12,400 nucleotides of DNA. Origin: an uncultured Porphyromonas sp. GTDB lineage: Bacteria; Bacteroidota; Bacteroidia; Bacteroidales; Porphyromonadaceae. A program made the translations under genes and the position numbers. Position 1 is the first letter of the stretch, and each line of letters begins with the position of its first letter. Shown piece after piece: positions 1-7,011 of the stretch. The DNA lies in contig UQDF01000058.1 in NCBI GenBank assembly GCA_900539765.1, positions 1 to 12,400 of the forward strand, read 5' to 3'. The notes beneath the pieces were generated by a model that did not search any database, had not been told where the DNA came from, and saw only the letters and a list, made by a program, of their open reading frames with translations.

Positions 1-42
1 ACACAAGCTACGTCAGCACGACAATTCCACTCATCAAACGCT

Positions 43-187
43 GTAACCCCGATCTGTAGGGACGCACAAGAGTGTCTAGCGAGAGGGCGTCCGTTGTATC
101 AAAGGTTACAGCATCGTTGTTTTTAACGGGATCGGATGCCCTCCGACTAGATACTAGCCGAGCGTCCCCACAAATCGTTACTCTTCA
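43..187. repeat. MITE-like palindromic repeat, copy 1
   Basis: This non-coding segment has imperfect inverted ends: GTAACCCC..CTGTAGGGACG at 43-64 against CGTCCCCACAAATCGTTAC at 163-181. Its arms (about 61-92 and 135-168) are roughly reverse complements, so it can fold into a long hairpin. The central part, from AGGGCGTCC at 84 through the T-run at 124, matches 12261-12300 with one substitution over about 40 bases. The right arm (135-168) also resembles the reverse complement of the left arm of the copy near the window end. No open reading frame is credible here, so it would be non-autonomous. Similarity to copy 2 continues to about 187, inside the last codons of folB. I see no clear target-site duplication. 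The family name is unknown to me. Confidence 0.7.
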
Positions 188-546
188 CGACTAGCAGCGA
201 GCGTGACACTAGCGGCATCGATGACTCCAGCGATAGGCGGGATCGCCTTTTGGATCGTTATCTCGCAGCTGTCGACCAACTTGTAGTTGTCTAGGATCTC
301 TGTAAGTATCTGCCCAGCGACATACTCGAGGAGGTTGTCTCGCGAGTGTCCTATCTTGTCCGCTATCACGTCGTAGAGATCAGCATAGCTCACGGCATCA
401 GCGACATCGTCGCTCTGGACCGCCTTGGTCGCATCGTAAGTAGCGGTGAGGTTGACGATATATCTATTGCCCAGCACCTGCTCCTCAGGGAGAGCTCCTA
501 TGTAAGAGTAGAAGTGCGCATTAACGATCCGAATGGTTGCTTTCAT
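178..546 (-). CDS. folB: Dihydroneopterin aldolase (FolB)
   Basis: The 122-residue protein has the length and pattern of dihydroneopterin aldolase, which cleaves 7,8-dihydroneopterin to 6-hydroxymethyl-dihydropterin and glycolaldehyde in cytosolic folate synthesis. The N-terminal segment HFYSYIGALPEEQVLGNRY holds the substrate-anchoring glutamate (E22). Y54 lies in VSYADLYDVI, and a lysine (K99) sits in the C-terminal IQKAIPP segment; these fit the Glu/Tyr/Lys set known for the family. It is the last gene of a probable sdaA-CDF-folB unit, 37 bases after the CDF gene. The stop codon and final codons (R-E-E-stop) lie where the palindromic repeat at 43-187 begins, so the C-terminus may have been set by insertion of that element. 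The start chosen is the ATG just before the conserved first strand. Function is very likely. Confidence 0.93.
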   Translation of the reverse strand: MKATIRIVNAHFYSYIGALPEEQVLGNRYIVNLTATYDATKAVQSDDVADAVSYADLYDVIADKIGHSRDNLLEYVAGQILTEILDNYKLVDSCEITIQKAIPPIAGVIDAASVTLAASREE

Positions 547-583
547 AAGAAGGGAGGATTGACTTTTCGTTGGGGTCTTTTCA

Positions 584-1513
584 CTATTCGTGACCTGTAT
601 TCATCATAGCCATCGGCTCCACATGGACGACTACATGGGTGCGCTCACCGTAATGCTCCTTGAGCTTGTTCTCTATGTGAGTAGCCCGCTCGTGAGCGAG
701 GATGACTGGCGTCTCGTCAGGCAGATAGATATCCACCTCGATAGCGACGGCAGAGCCTAAGCTACGGGTGTTGAGATTGTGCGGATGATGCCCTGGATAC
801 TCCGCCTCGATAATCTCTAGGATCGTCTGCTGGTCCTCCTCAGAGAGACTATGCTCGGTGAGTTCCCGCCACGGGGTCGAGATAAGCTGCACCCCCGCCC
901 AGACAATGAAGAGACTGACACCCGCACACGCCACTTGGTCGAGGATCGCCCACTTATTGCCCAGCAAGGAAGCCCCCAAGACACCCACGAGGACAGCGAT
1001 AGAGGAGTAAGCGTCGGTACGATGGTGCCACGCATTCGCCAGCACCGTATTACTCTGCACCCGCTCAGCGACTCCCTTGGTGTAGCGAAAGAGCCACTCC
1101 TTCGACAGAACAGAGATAAAAGCTATGATCGCCGCCCAGAGCGAAGGGCGCTGTGGGATAACCCCAGAGGCAAAGAAGAGATAGATCGCCTCTCCACTCT
1201 TGAGCAGCATAGAGATGCCAATGCCCATCAGCACGGCAGCTATGATCAGCGTAGCTATCGACTCATACTTACCATATCCGTAGCGATACTTGGTATCTCT
1301 CGGCTTACCTGCGATGCCCATAAAGAGCGTCACGACAATATCTGTACAGAAGTCCGAGAGCGAGTGTACCGCATCAGCAATCAAAGCAGCACTATGCCCC
1401 ACGAAGCCCACGATGAGCTTGAGGAGCGTGAGCGCTACATTGACCAAGGCACCGACCAGTGTGACCCGATAGATACTACGGGTGCGCGGGTCGGTATGCT
1501 TCTGTTTATTCAT
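584..1513 (-). CDS. Cation diffusion facilitator transporter (CDF, Zn-type)
   Basis: The 309-residue protein is an inner-membrane cation/proton antiporter of the CDF family, exporting Zn2+ or related divalent metals. About six hydrophobic segments lie between residues 16 and 210, followed by a cytosolic ferredoxin-like domain (about 215-300) containing the usual H-rich HVVVHVEP end. The transport site is visible as H50-x3-D54 (DAVHSLSD, second membrane segment) and H163-x3-D167 (HHRTDAYSS, fifth segment). A histidine/aspartate pair in both helices is the pattern usually linked to zinc selectivity, whereas DxxxD in the second segment is more typical of YiiP-like iron/zinc and manganese members; the zinc assignment is inferred. 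It sits 21 bases after sdaA and 37 before folB, so co-transcription is likely although the functions are unrelated. Confidence 0.9.
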   Translation of the reverse strand: MNKQKHTDPRTRSIYRVTLVGALVNVALTLLKLIVGFVGHSAALIADAVHSLSDFCTDIVVTLFMGIAGKPRDTKYRYGYGKYESIATLIIAAVLMGIGISMLLKSGEAIYLFFASGVIPQRPSLWAAIIAFISVLSKEWLFRYTKGVAERVQSNTVLANAWHHRTDAYSSIAVLVGVLGASLLGNKWAILDQVACAGVSLFIVWAGVQLISTPWRELTEHSLSEEDQQTILEIIEAEYPGHHPHNLNTRSLGSAVAIEVDIYLPDETPVILAHERATHIENKLKEHYGERTHVVVHVEPMAMMNTGHE

Positions 1514-1534
1514 TAGATCAGCTTATGAACAGGC

Positions 1535-2773
1535 TTAGTCCTCGATGAGGATCTTGCCACCATACTTCTCGTGGAGGATAGCTAGTCCACCCTCAGCCGT
1601 CTCTTTGTAGAGGCTAGGCAGATCCTTGCCCGTCTGGTGCATCGCTGCGACCACCTGGTCAAAGCTAACACGGTGACGACCATCGGTGAAGTTGGCATAA
1701 GTATTCGCATCCAGCGCACGACTAGCGGCAAAGGCATTGCGCTCGATACAGGGGATCTGTACCAGTCCGCAGACAGGATCGCAGGTAAGCCCGAGGTGAT
1801 GCTCCAAACCCATCTCGGCCGCATACTCGATCTGGTGTAGCGTACCACCGAAGAGCTGACTAGCAGCCGCAGCAGCCATAGCGCAAGCGACACCTACCTC
1901 GCCCTGACAGCCCACCTCAGCACCACTGATAGAGGCATTGGTACGCACCACATTAGCAAAGAGTCCCGCCGTAGCTAAGGCACGTAGGATACGCTCATCA
2001 CGGAAGCTGCGCGTCTCCTGAAGGTAGAGGAGTACCGCTGGCATCACACCGCAAGAACCGCAGGTAGGAGCTGTGACGACACGTCCGCCAGCAGCGTTTT
2101 GCTCACTGACGGCTAGTGCGTAGGAGTAAACCATACCACGAGTCCGGACGCTATCCTTGTAGCTCAGAGACTTGACCAGTGTGTCGGCTGCCTTGCGACG
2201 CAGGCGCAGACCACCCGGCAGGACACCTTCGGCAGCCAAGCCCTCCTGCACGCTCTGTTTCATCACCTGCCATACCTCAGCGAGGTAGTCCCAGATGTCG
2301 GGACCCTCGCAGCGCTCCACGTACTCCCAGTAAGAGAGTCCGCGCTTGTCGAGATACTCCATAATGTCAGCCATCGTGGAGAGTTCGTAGACAGGCGTGG
2401 TGACCTGCTCGTTGAAGGTCTCGTTGGCAAGCGTTCCGCCGCCGATGCTGTATACTTTGAACTCCTTGAGCTCCTTCCCCTCCTTATCAAAGGCAGCAAA
2501 CTTCAATCCATTGGGGTGGAAGGTAAGCTCCACACGAGGCTCCCAGAGAATGGTCGTAGGATAGACGGGATCGAGTACAGAGAGTATCGCTTGGTCGGTC
2601 ATGTGCCCCTTGCCCGTGGCTGCGAGGCTACCGTAGAGGGTCACCTCGAGACGATCCACTGGTAGCTCCTTGATTTGAGAAAGAAACATCTCAGAGGCCC
2701 GCATAGGAGCTATAGTGTGACTACTGCTCGGTCCGTGACCGATCTTGTAGATTTGCTTGATAGAGTCCATCAT
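1535..2773 (-). CDS. sdaA: L-serine dehydratase, iron-sulfur dependent, single chain
   Basis: The 412-residue protein fuses the beta-type N-terminal domain (SSSHTIAPMRASEMF, about residues 16-30) with the alpha-type catalytic domain (about 140-412), as in single-polypeptide SdaA/TdcG. It deaminates L-serine to pyruvate and ammonia using an oxygen-labile [4Fe-4S] cluster. Cysteines C289 (EVGCQGE), C331 (CDPVCG) and C342 (IPCIERNA) are spaced 42 and 11 residues apart, as I recall for the cluster ligands of the structurally studied Legionella enzyme. Catalytic-domain motifs APTCGSCGVMPAV (235-247) and SISGAEVGC are also intact. The C-terminus (KILIED) carries no cysteine. Two adjacent ATGs could start it; the upstream one was taken. 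It is first in the sdaA-CDF-folB unit, with a TACCTTTG promoter site about 32 bases upstream. Use of serine as an energy source suits an asaccharolytic anaerobe. Confidence 0.95.
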   Translation of the reverse strand: MMDSIKQIYKIGHGPSSSHTIAPMRASEMFLSQIKELPVDRLEVTLYGSLAATGKGHMTDQAILSVLDPVYPTTILWEPRVELTFHPNGLKFAAFDKEGKELKEFKVYSIGGGTLANETFNEQVTTPVYELSTMADIMEYLDKRGLSYWEYVERCEGPDIWDYLAEVWQVMKQSVQEGLAAEGVLPGGLRLRRKAADTLVKSLSYKDSVRTRGMVYSYALAVSEQNAAGGRVVTAPTCGSCGVMPAVLLYLQETRSFRDERILRALATAGLFANVVRTNASISGAEVGCQGEVGVACAMAAAAASQLFGGTLHQIEYAAEMGLEHHLGLTCDPVCGLVQIPCIERNAFAASRALDANTYANFTDGRHRVSFDQVVAAMHQTGKDLPSLYKETAEGGLAILHEKYGGKILIED

Positions 2774-2804
2774 AGTTGTTAGGCGTGTAGTCTAATTAAC
2801 GCAT

Positions 2805-2812
2805 CAAAGGTA
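2805..2812 (-). promoter_or_regulatory. Probable -7 promoter element of sdaA unit
   Basis: On the minus strand this reads TACCTTTG, an exact match to the Bacteroidetes TAnnTTTG element. It lies 32 bases before the sdaA ATG, giving a leader of roughly 25-30 bases. No clear TTTG is present at the usual upstream distance, because that region is occupied by the rfbA terminator hairpin. Confidence 0.6.
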
Positions 2813-2814
2813 CG

Positions 2815-2838
2815 AAAAAAGGGGGCATCAGCCCCCCT
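2815..2838 (-). terminator. Rho-independent terminator of rfbA unit
   Basis: Read on the minus strand, a GC-only stem (GGGGGC pairing with GCCCCC, 2821-2826 with 2831-2836) closes a four-base loop and is followed directly by six T residues (2820-2815). It lies 67 bases after the rfbA stop and directly abuts the sdaA promoter. Confidence 0.85.
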
Positions 2839-2904
2839 TACTTGGTTAGCACAGTTCACTTCTCTGCACAAGCAAAGAAGTTAGGACAAGCTCTTTTGCT
2901 ATCG

Positions 2905-3777
2905 CTACGCTTTGATACTGGCGAGGTACTGGCCATAGGTGCTACCTCGCTGCTGGTGGGCGGCTTCTTGCATCTGATCCATAGTGATCCATCCCTGACG
3001 AAGAGCGATCTCCTCCAGGCAAGCGATCACCAACCCCTGACGCTTCTGTATGACGCTGACATAGTTGGTCGCCTCCATGAGCGCCTCATGAGTGCCCGTA
3101 TCGAGCCAGGCGAAGCCACGTCCGAGGAAGATGACGGAGAGTTGTTGCTGCTGTAGGTAGTAGTCATTGACAGCTGTGATCTCTAGCTCCCCACGCTCCG
3201 AGGGGGTGATGCTTTGCGCCACTTGGACCACATCATTCGGATAGAAGTAAAGCCCCACGACCGCTAGATTGCTCTTCGGGTGCTTAGGCTTCTCCTCTAT
3301 ATCGGTCGGCTTGCCATGAGCATCTAGAGAGACGACTCCATAGCGTGTTGGGTCAGAGACGGGATAGCCGAAGATGGTGGCAAGGCGATGCTGGGTGACG
3401 TTGTCGCGAGCAGCCGCCAGCTGCGTGGCAAAGCTAGAACCGTGGAAGAGGTTATCGCCAAGTACCATACAGACATCGTCTGAGCCGATGAACTCACGAC
3501 CTATGATGAAGGCTTGCGCCAATCCCTCGGGGCGAGGCTGCTCAGCGTAAGTTAGCTCAATGCCATAAGCGGAGCCATCGCCTAGGAGACGCTCGAAACT
3601 CGGCAGATCTTGAGGCGTGCTGATGATCAGAATATCGCGAATGCCAGCTAGCATGAGCGTAGAGAGCGGATAGTAGATCATCGGCTTGTCATAGACAGGC
3701 AGTAGTTGCTTGCTGACAGACTTGGTCAGTGGGTAGAGCCGGCTACCCGTGCCACCAGCTAGTATGATACCCTTCAT
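2905..3777 (-). CDS. rfbA: Glucose-1-phosphate thymidylyltransferase
   Basis: The 290-residue enzyme joins glucose-1-phosphate and dTTP to make dTDP-glucose, the first step to dTDP-L-rhamnose and related sugars for surface polysaccharide. The nucleotidyltransferase signature GGTGSRLYPLT (8-18) is followed by SKQLLPVYDKPMIYYPLS (22-39), EQPRPEGLAQA (79-89), the metal-binding aspartate in LGDNLFHG (D108), IEEKPKHPKSN, and LDTGTHEAL near residue 228. The length is standard for RfbA/RmlA. The rest of the rhamnose pathway (rfbB, C, D) is not in the window, so the gene is detached from its pathway partners here. It starts 11 bases after the TlpA-like lipoprotein gene and ends before a strong terminator, so the two form a unit. 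Confidence 0.95.
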   Translation of the reverse strand: MKGIILAGGTGSRLYPLTKSVSKQLLPVYDKPMIYYPLSTLMLAGIRDILIISTPQDLPSFERLLGDGSAYGIELTYAEQPRPEGLAQAFIIGREFIGSDDVCMVLGDNLFHGSSFATQLAAARDNVTQHRLATIFGYPVSDPTRYGVVSLDAHGKPTDIEEKPKHPKSNLAVVGLYFYPNDVVQVAQSITPSERGELEITAVNDYYLQQQQLSVIFLGRGFAWLDTGTHEALMEATNYVSVIQKRQGLVIACLEEIALRQGWITMDQMQEAAHQQRGSTYGQYLASIKA

Positions 3778-3788
3778 AGCGTAATAGA

Positions 3789-4790
3789 TTAAAGTGTAGA
3801 AACGTAGCGTCTGACCTCAGCGAGCGAAGCCTCTCGCTGTAGCACGACACCATCGGACGAGATGACGTATATGACTGGCGTGACAGATAGGTCATAGAGC
3901 GACTCCTCGAGGAGACGCAGATCGCCATTGAAAGCGGGCGTACCAAAGGTTGGGAGGTCCGCAAGCCCTCTCTCCCACTCGCTACGCTCATAAACGAGCG
4001 ATACGTAGAGTATCTCCGCCTTACCTCCCTCGGTAACACGCTGCAGGATCTGATCGTGAGACACTTCCTCCAGCAGATGTATACATCGATCACACCCTGG
4101 GGTGTAAAAGATGACTACCTTGGGCTTGTCACGCAGTGCGTAGAGCGTTGTGTCGGCAAAGGTGTACCCCTCCGCAACTGGCTGTGCTAGGGTTATGGCG
4201 AAGTCTGAGGCTGGTGTACCGACTTGGTTTTGCGACACGAGTGACAGCATATCCTTATAGACCACTTGATCCACATACTCCACCTGCGGAGATGTTGTCG
4301 CCCACTGGAGGGCTTGGATATAGAGCGCATGATTCTTCAGCGGAGAGCCACTTTCATAAAGATACTTGGTGTAGAGTCGTAGAGCTTCACTTAGAGCTTT
4401 GCCACGCATCAGCTTGAGCGGGCGCAATAGATCTTCCTGCGAGACACTTCCTGCGGGCATACTGCTATACACATATAGGTAGTCCACCAGCCCCTGCTCC
4501 ATAGCTTCGGCGTCGATGACTTGCTCCATAGCTGCATCTGGCCAGCGGTCGAAAAAGTGCTCCAAAGTGTAGCGTGCCCGCTGTAGTGGCGCCTGTATGT
4601 TTTCGGGGATCTCCACCATAGGATAGGGTTCTGCAGTTGTACCTTCGCTCAGCTGAGTTGTGTCCACGACCTCAAAGGAGGTCTCCACAGACGAAGGTGT
4701 CTGTGAGCGTTGCTTACCAGTAGCACTGCATGATAGAAGAGCCAAGGAGACCAAAAAGGTCGTAGAGATGAGTTGTAGGAGGTGTGACAT
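3789..4790 (-). CDS. Thioredoxin-like lipoprotein (TlpA/DUF5106-like)
   Basis: The 333-residue protein begins with a lipoprotein signal peptide whose lipobox ends LLSC (C21). A mostly helical region (about 65-190) of the kind seen in Bacteroidetes DUF5106-type proteins is followed by a thioredoxin-like domain (about 195-333). That domain has a CxxC redox site (YTPGCDRC, C233 and C236) and the cis-proline loop SVTPVIYVI (P305). It is therefore a probable envelope-anchored thiol-disulfide oxidoreductase. The CDRC centre, without the tryptophan/proline of WCPPC, suggests a redox potential unlike classical thioredoxin. Partners and substrate cannot be read from the sequence. It precedes rfbA by 11 bases; the functional link is unclear. 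The assignment to the TlpA-like group is good, the DUF name less sure. Confidence 0.8.
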   Translation of the reverse strand: MSHLLQLISTTFLVSLALLSCSATGKQRSQTPSSVETSFEVVDTTQLSEGTTAEPYPMVEIPENIQAPLQRARYTLEHFFDRWPDAAMEQVIDAEAMEQGLVDYLYVYSSMPAGSVSQEDLLRPLKLMRGKALSEALRLYTKYLYESGSPLKNHALYIQALQWATTSPQVEYVDQVVYKDMLSLVSQNQVGTPASDFAITLAQPVAEGYTFADTTLYALRDKPKVVIFYTPGCDRCIHLLEEVSHDQILQRVTEGGKAEILYVSLVYERSEWERGLADLPTFGTPAFNGDLRLLEESLYDLSVTPVIYVISSDGVVLQREASLAEVRRYVSTL

Positions 4791-4820
4791 ATAGCTCCTG
4801 CTGTGAATGATACCAAGATG

Positions 4821-4869
4821 ATAAAAAAGAAACGCACCACGCTCTGACTCGTGCAGTGCGTGATGCGTT
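4821..4869 (-). terminator. Rho-independent terminator of OmpA-family gene
   Basis: On the minus strand a 12-bp stem (4869-4858 with 4842-4831; one U-G pair) closes a 15-base loop and is followed by TCTTTTTTAT (4830-4821). It lies 13 bases after the stop of the OmpA-like gene and isolates it from the TlpA-like gene. Confidence 0.87.
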
Positions 4870-4882
4870 TGGAGGAGTGAGA

Positions 4883-5560
4883 CTACTTCAGCGTACCAGC
4901 CTTAGCCTCTTCGATCATCTTCTGGCTAGGTAGGATGAAGACCTCTACACGACGGTTCTTACGCTTACCCTCGGCCGTTGCGTTTGTGTCGACAGGCTCG
5001 TGGCTACCACGACCCTCGTACTTCATACGTACGGAAGAGACACCCTGCCCCTCGAGGAAGTCACGGACGCTCTTAGCGCGATTCAGAGAGAGCGGATCGT
5101 TAATGCGATCGTTGCCCGAACTATCGGTGTGACCGATGATCTCTAGGACCGTGTCGTCGTTCTTGTTTAGGTTGTCAGCGAACTTGCGGAGATCGTTGCG
5201 AGAAGAAGAGCTCAACGTGCTAGAGCTGGTGTTAAAGAGTAGACCGCTGTCGAAGACGACCTTGATAGCCTGTCCCTCATTGACGGTCTCGACCTGCGTA
5301 CCCGCGGGTAGCTGCTGCTCGAGCTCTTTCTTTTGCTTCTCCATACGATTGCCGATGAGAGCACCAGCAGCACCGCCTACGACGGCTCCGATAGCAGCGC
5401 CAGCACCCGTATTGCCTGCGACCTTACCGATACCAGCACCGAGGCCTGCGCCTACGGCTGTACCAGCGCCAGCACCGACTAGTGTCTCGTTTATTGCGCC
5501 ACATCCCGATAGGGATAGAGCTACGGCTACAATGCCTGCTGTGATAGATAGTCTGTTCAT
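4883..5560 (-). CDS. OmpA-family peptidoglycan-binding lipoprotein
   Basis: The 225-residue protein has a lipoprotein signal ending LSLSGC (C20), a glycine/alanine-rich glycine-zipper segment (about 28-72, with repeats such as GAGLGAGIG and GAVVGGAAGALIG), a short charged linker, and an OmpA C-terminal domain (about 98-210). In the last, HTDSSGN (D146) and LSLNRAKSVRDFL (R161) supply the aspartate and arginine that bind diaminopimelate of peptidoglycan, 15 residues apart as in OmpA. NRRVEVFI closes the domain. The architecture resembles E. coli YiaD/OmpA-like lipoproteins. Role: anchoring the outer membrane to the cell wall. It is transcribed alone or by read-through from the gene 61 bases upstream; its own strong terminator follows. 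I see no clear promoter in the gap. Confidence 0.9.
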   Translation of the reverse strand: MNRLSITAGIVAVALSLSGCGAINETLVGAGAGTAVGAGLGAGIGKVAGNTGAGAAIGAVVGGAAGALIGNRMEKQKKELEQQLPAGTQVETVNEGQAIKVVFDSGLLFNTSSSTLSSSSRNDLRKFADNLNKNDDTVLEIIGHTDSSGNDRINDPLSLNRAKSVRDFLEGQGVSSVRMKYEGRGSHEPVDTNATAEGKRKNRRVEVFILPSQKMIEEAKAGTLK

Positions 5561-5621
5561 AGTTTCTGTGATATTTGAGTTAGTAAATATGTCGTTATTG
5601 AGTGTTTCGCCAAAGTGCTAG

Positions 5622-6605
5622 CTACGCTTTACTGCTAAAGTAACGCATAAACTGCGAGCGCATGTAGAGCTCCTGATCTGACTGCTTAGAGGCGTTGAGA
5701 TTACCTCTAAACTCTTCTATGGATCGGTACCCGTGCTGAGTCATCCACTGTGTGAGTTCCTCCAGCATCTTCGTCAAGTAAGGTACTCCGTGCTGATATA
5801 GTGCGGAGGCAATCTGTACAGAGCTTGCCCCGACGAGGAGGCTCTTGACGACGCCTGCGTAGTCCATCACACCGCCCGAAGCGGAGATGGAGAGCTGGGA
5901 CAGCTTGCCCGAGAGGAGACCCGTGTACTTCAGCGTGTTGTATAGCTCTTGTCCTGTCGAAACAACAGGACCTTGGACGATCTCCAGGGTATCTATATTA
6001 ATGTCTGTCTGCCAACTCTTGTTAAAGCAGGTCAAGCCCTTGACACCGCTCTTGACTAGCTCCTGCGCTAGGTAAAGGATATTGGTAAAGCGGTCTGAGA
6101 TCTTAAAGACGACAGGTATCTGCACCGTACGGGTGATCGAGATAGCTAGATCTACCAGCTCCTTCTCTAGATCACTACCACGCTGAGCTGGATCTGTCTC
6201 GATGCGCATCACATTGAGCTCGAGTGCATCCGCACCTGCCTCCTGTATGCTCTTGGCAAAAGTCTCCCACTCGCCTCCTCGGTAACAGTTAATACTGGCT
6301 ATGACAGGGATGTCGACTGCCTTCTTAGCCTCACGGATCAGGTCTAGGTACTTCTCTACCTCATGCTGGCGCGTGTAGTGTAGCATATAGTCGAGACCCT
6401 CAGGGTAAGAGGTCTCCACCTCTGCCTGTGCTTGCAGAGCCGTCGCCTCGATCTGCTCCTCAAAAAGAGACTTCAGGATTACCGCACCAGCTCCCGCCTG
6501 TGCTATTGCCGTAACTTGCTGGAGTGAGGCCGTGAGACCAGAGCTACCAGCTATGATTGGATTGCGGAGGGCGATACCTCCGTAGTGTGATGTCAAGTCC
6601 ACCAT
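5622..6605 (-). CDS. Dihydroorotate dehydrogenase-like FMN protein, substrate unknown
   Basis: The 327-residue protein is a TIM-barrel flavoprotein related to class 1 dihydroorotate dehydrogenases. Visible features are the first strand LRNPIIAGSSGLT (13-25), LELNVMRIETD (128-138), VVFKISD (165-171), and the FMN-phosphate segments SASGGV (241-246) and GASSVQIASALY (259-270). In true class 1 enzymes the active-site loop after the conserved Asn reads like NxPN with a catalytic Cys or Ser; here N131 is followed by V-M-R and no such loop is seen. It therefore belongs to the DHOD-like branch of unknown function rather than being the pyrimidine enzyme PyrD. It starts divergently from tRNA-Phe, with a TATCTTTG site 26 bases upstream. 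No pyrimidine genes lie nearby. Confidence 0.85.
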   Translation of the reverse strand: MVDLTSHYGGIALRNPIIAGSSGLTASLQQVTAIAQAGAGAVILKSLFEEQIEATALQAQAEVETSYPEGLDYMLHYTRQHEVEKYLDLIREAKKAVDIPVIASINCYRGGEWETFAKSIQEAGADALELNVMRIETDPAQRGSDLEKELVDLAISITRTVQIPVVFKISDRFTNILYLAQELVKSGVKGLTCFNKSWQTDINIDTLEIVQGPVVSTGQELYNTLKYTGLLSGKLSQLSISASGGVMDYAGVVKSLLVGASSVQIASALYQHGVPYLTKMLEELTQWMTQHGYRSIEEFRGNLNASKQSDQELYMRSQFMRYFSSKA

Positions 6606-6630
6606 GCTATTTGTGCTATGTTACTACTCG

Positions 6631-6638
6631 CAAAGATA
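6631..6638 (-). promoter_or_regulatory. Probable -7 promoter element of DHOD-like gene
   Basis: The minus strand reads TATCTTTG, matching TAnnTTTG, 25 bases before the ATG. A good TTTG is not seen 19-21 bases upstream. The region is shared with the divergent tRNA promoter. Confidence 0.5.
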
Positions 6639-6663
6639 CAAAATAACATCGATTGTACCAGCG

Positions 6664-6695
6664 TTTGGTCAATTCAAAAAGTTGTCGTATCTTTG
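6664..6695 (+). promoter_or_regulatory. Promoter of tRNA-Phe
   Basis: TTTG at 6664-6667 and TATCTTTG at 6688-6695 are separated by 20 bases, fitting the Bacteroidetes -33/-7 promoter. The tRNA begins 23 bases after the second element. Confidence 0.75.
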
Positions 6696-6718
6696 CATCA
6701 CCAAAACGCAAGAAGCAT

Positions 6719-6791
6719 GGTGCCATAGCTCAGTTGGTAGAGCAAAGGACTGAAAATCCTTGTGTCCCCGGTTCGATTCCTGGTGGCACCA
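6719..6791 (+). tRNA. tRNA-Phe (anticodon GAA)
   Basis: The sequence folds as a complete cloverleaf: acceptor stem GGTGCCA with TGGCACC and discriminator A; D stem GCTC/GAGC; anticodon stem AAGGA/TCCTT around loop CTGAAAA, with GAA at 6752-6754; T loop TTCGATT. The 3' CCA is not encoded (the next bases are CTT). The T stem CCCGG/CCTGG contains one C-U mismatch in the middle. The gene stands alone between its own promoter and terminator. Confidence 0.95.
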
Positions 6792-6810
6792 CTTCAATAA
6801 CAATCAGAGA

Positions 6811-6843
6811 CCTCGCAATGAAGCATTGCGGGGTTTTTTTTTT
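6811..6843 (+). terminator. Rho-independent terminator of tRNA-Phe
   Basis: Stem CCTCGCAATG pairs with CATTGCGGGG (one T-G pair) around loop AAG and is followed by ten T residues (6834-6843). This is a strong terminator 20 bases after the tRNA. Confidence 0.95.
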
Positions 6844-6879
6844 GCGCCTATCGAGCTACAGCCCGACCACTTGGCGTGA

Positions 6880-6900
6880 CGTCCCTAGTGAGACGTTACC
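6880..6900. repeat. Possible relic of MITE-like terminal repeat
   Basis: The reverse complement reads GGTAAC, seven differing bases, then TAGGGACG, with the same order and near-identical spacing as the ends of the repeats at 43-64 and 12221-12240. No convincing second end is found nearby, so it would be a solo or decayed end. Chance similarity is possible. Confidence 0.35.
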
Positions 6901-6939
6901 TTAGGCAACGACCTTAACGGAAGCTTTATAAGCGACTCG

Positions 6940-6970
6940 TTGGGTAATCCGACATTTATCAGTACTTTTG
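6940..6970 (+). promoter_or_regulatory. Promoter of nuclease-sigma factor block
   Basis: TTG at 6940-6942 and TACTTTTG at 6963-6970, 20 bases apart, fit the Bacteroidetes promoter pattern. The ATG at 7012 is 41 bases downstream. Apart from this site and the possible relic at 6880-6900, I see nothing in the gap between the tRNA terminator and 7012. Confidence 0.7.
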
Positions 6971-7011
6971 TGAAAGCATAGTCTAACACTAGAACCCGAA
7001 ACGATTAACTT

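Noticed and set aside
851..1516. Long plus-strand open frame (221 codons) opposite the CDF gene
   Set aside because: It is antisense to a clear transporter gene; its product is rich in Arg/Asp/His with no hydrophobic or domain pattern, typical of a shadow frame in this codon usage.
2842..3156. Plus-strand open frame overlapping the rfbA 3' end
   Set aside because: It is antisense to rfbA, which has complete family motifs; there is no promoter or domain support.
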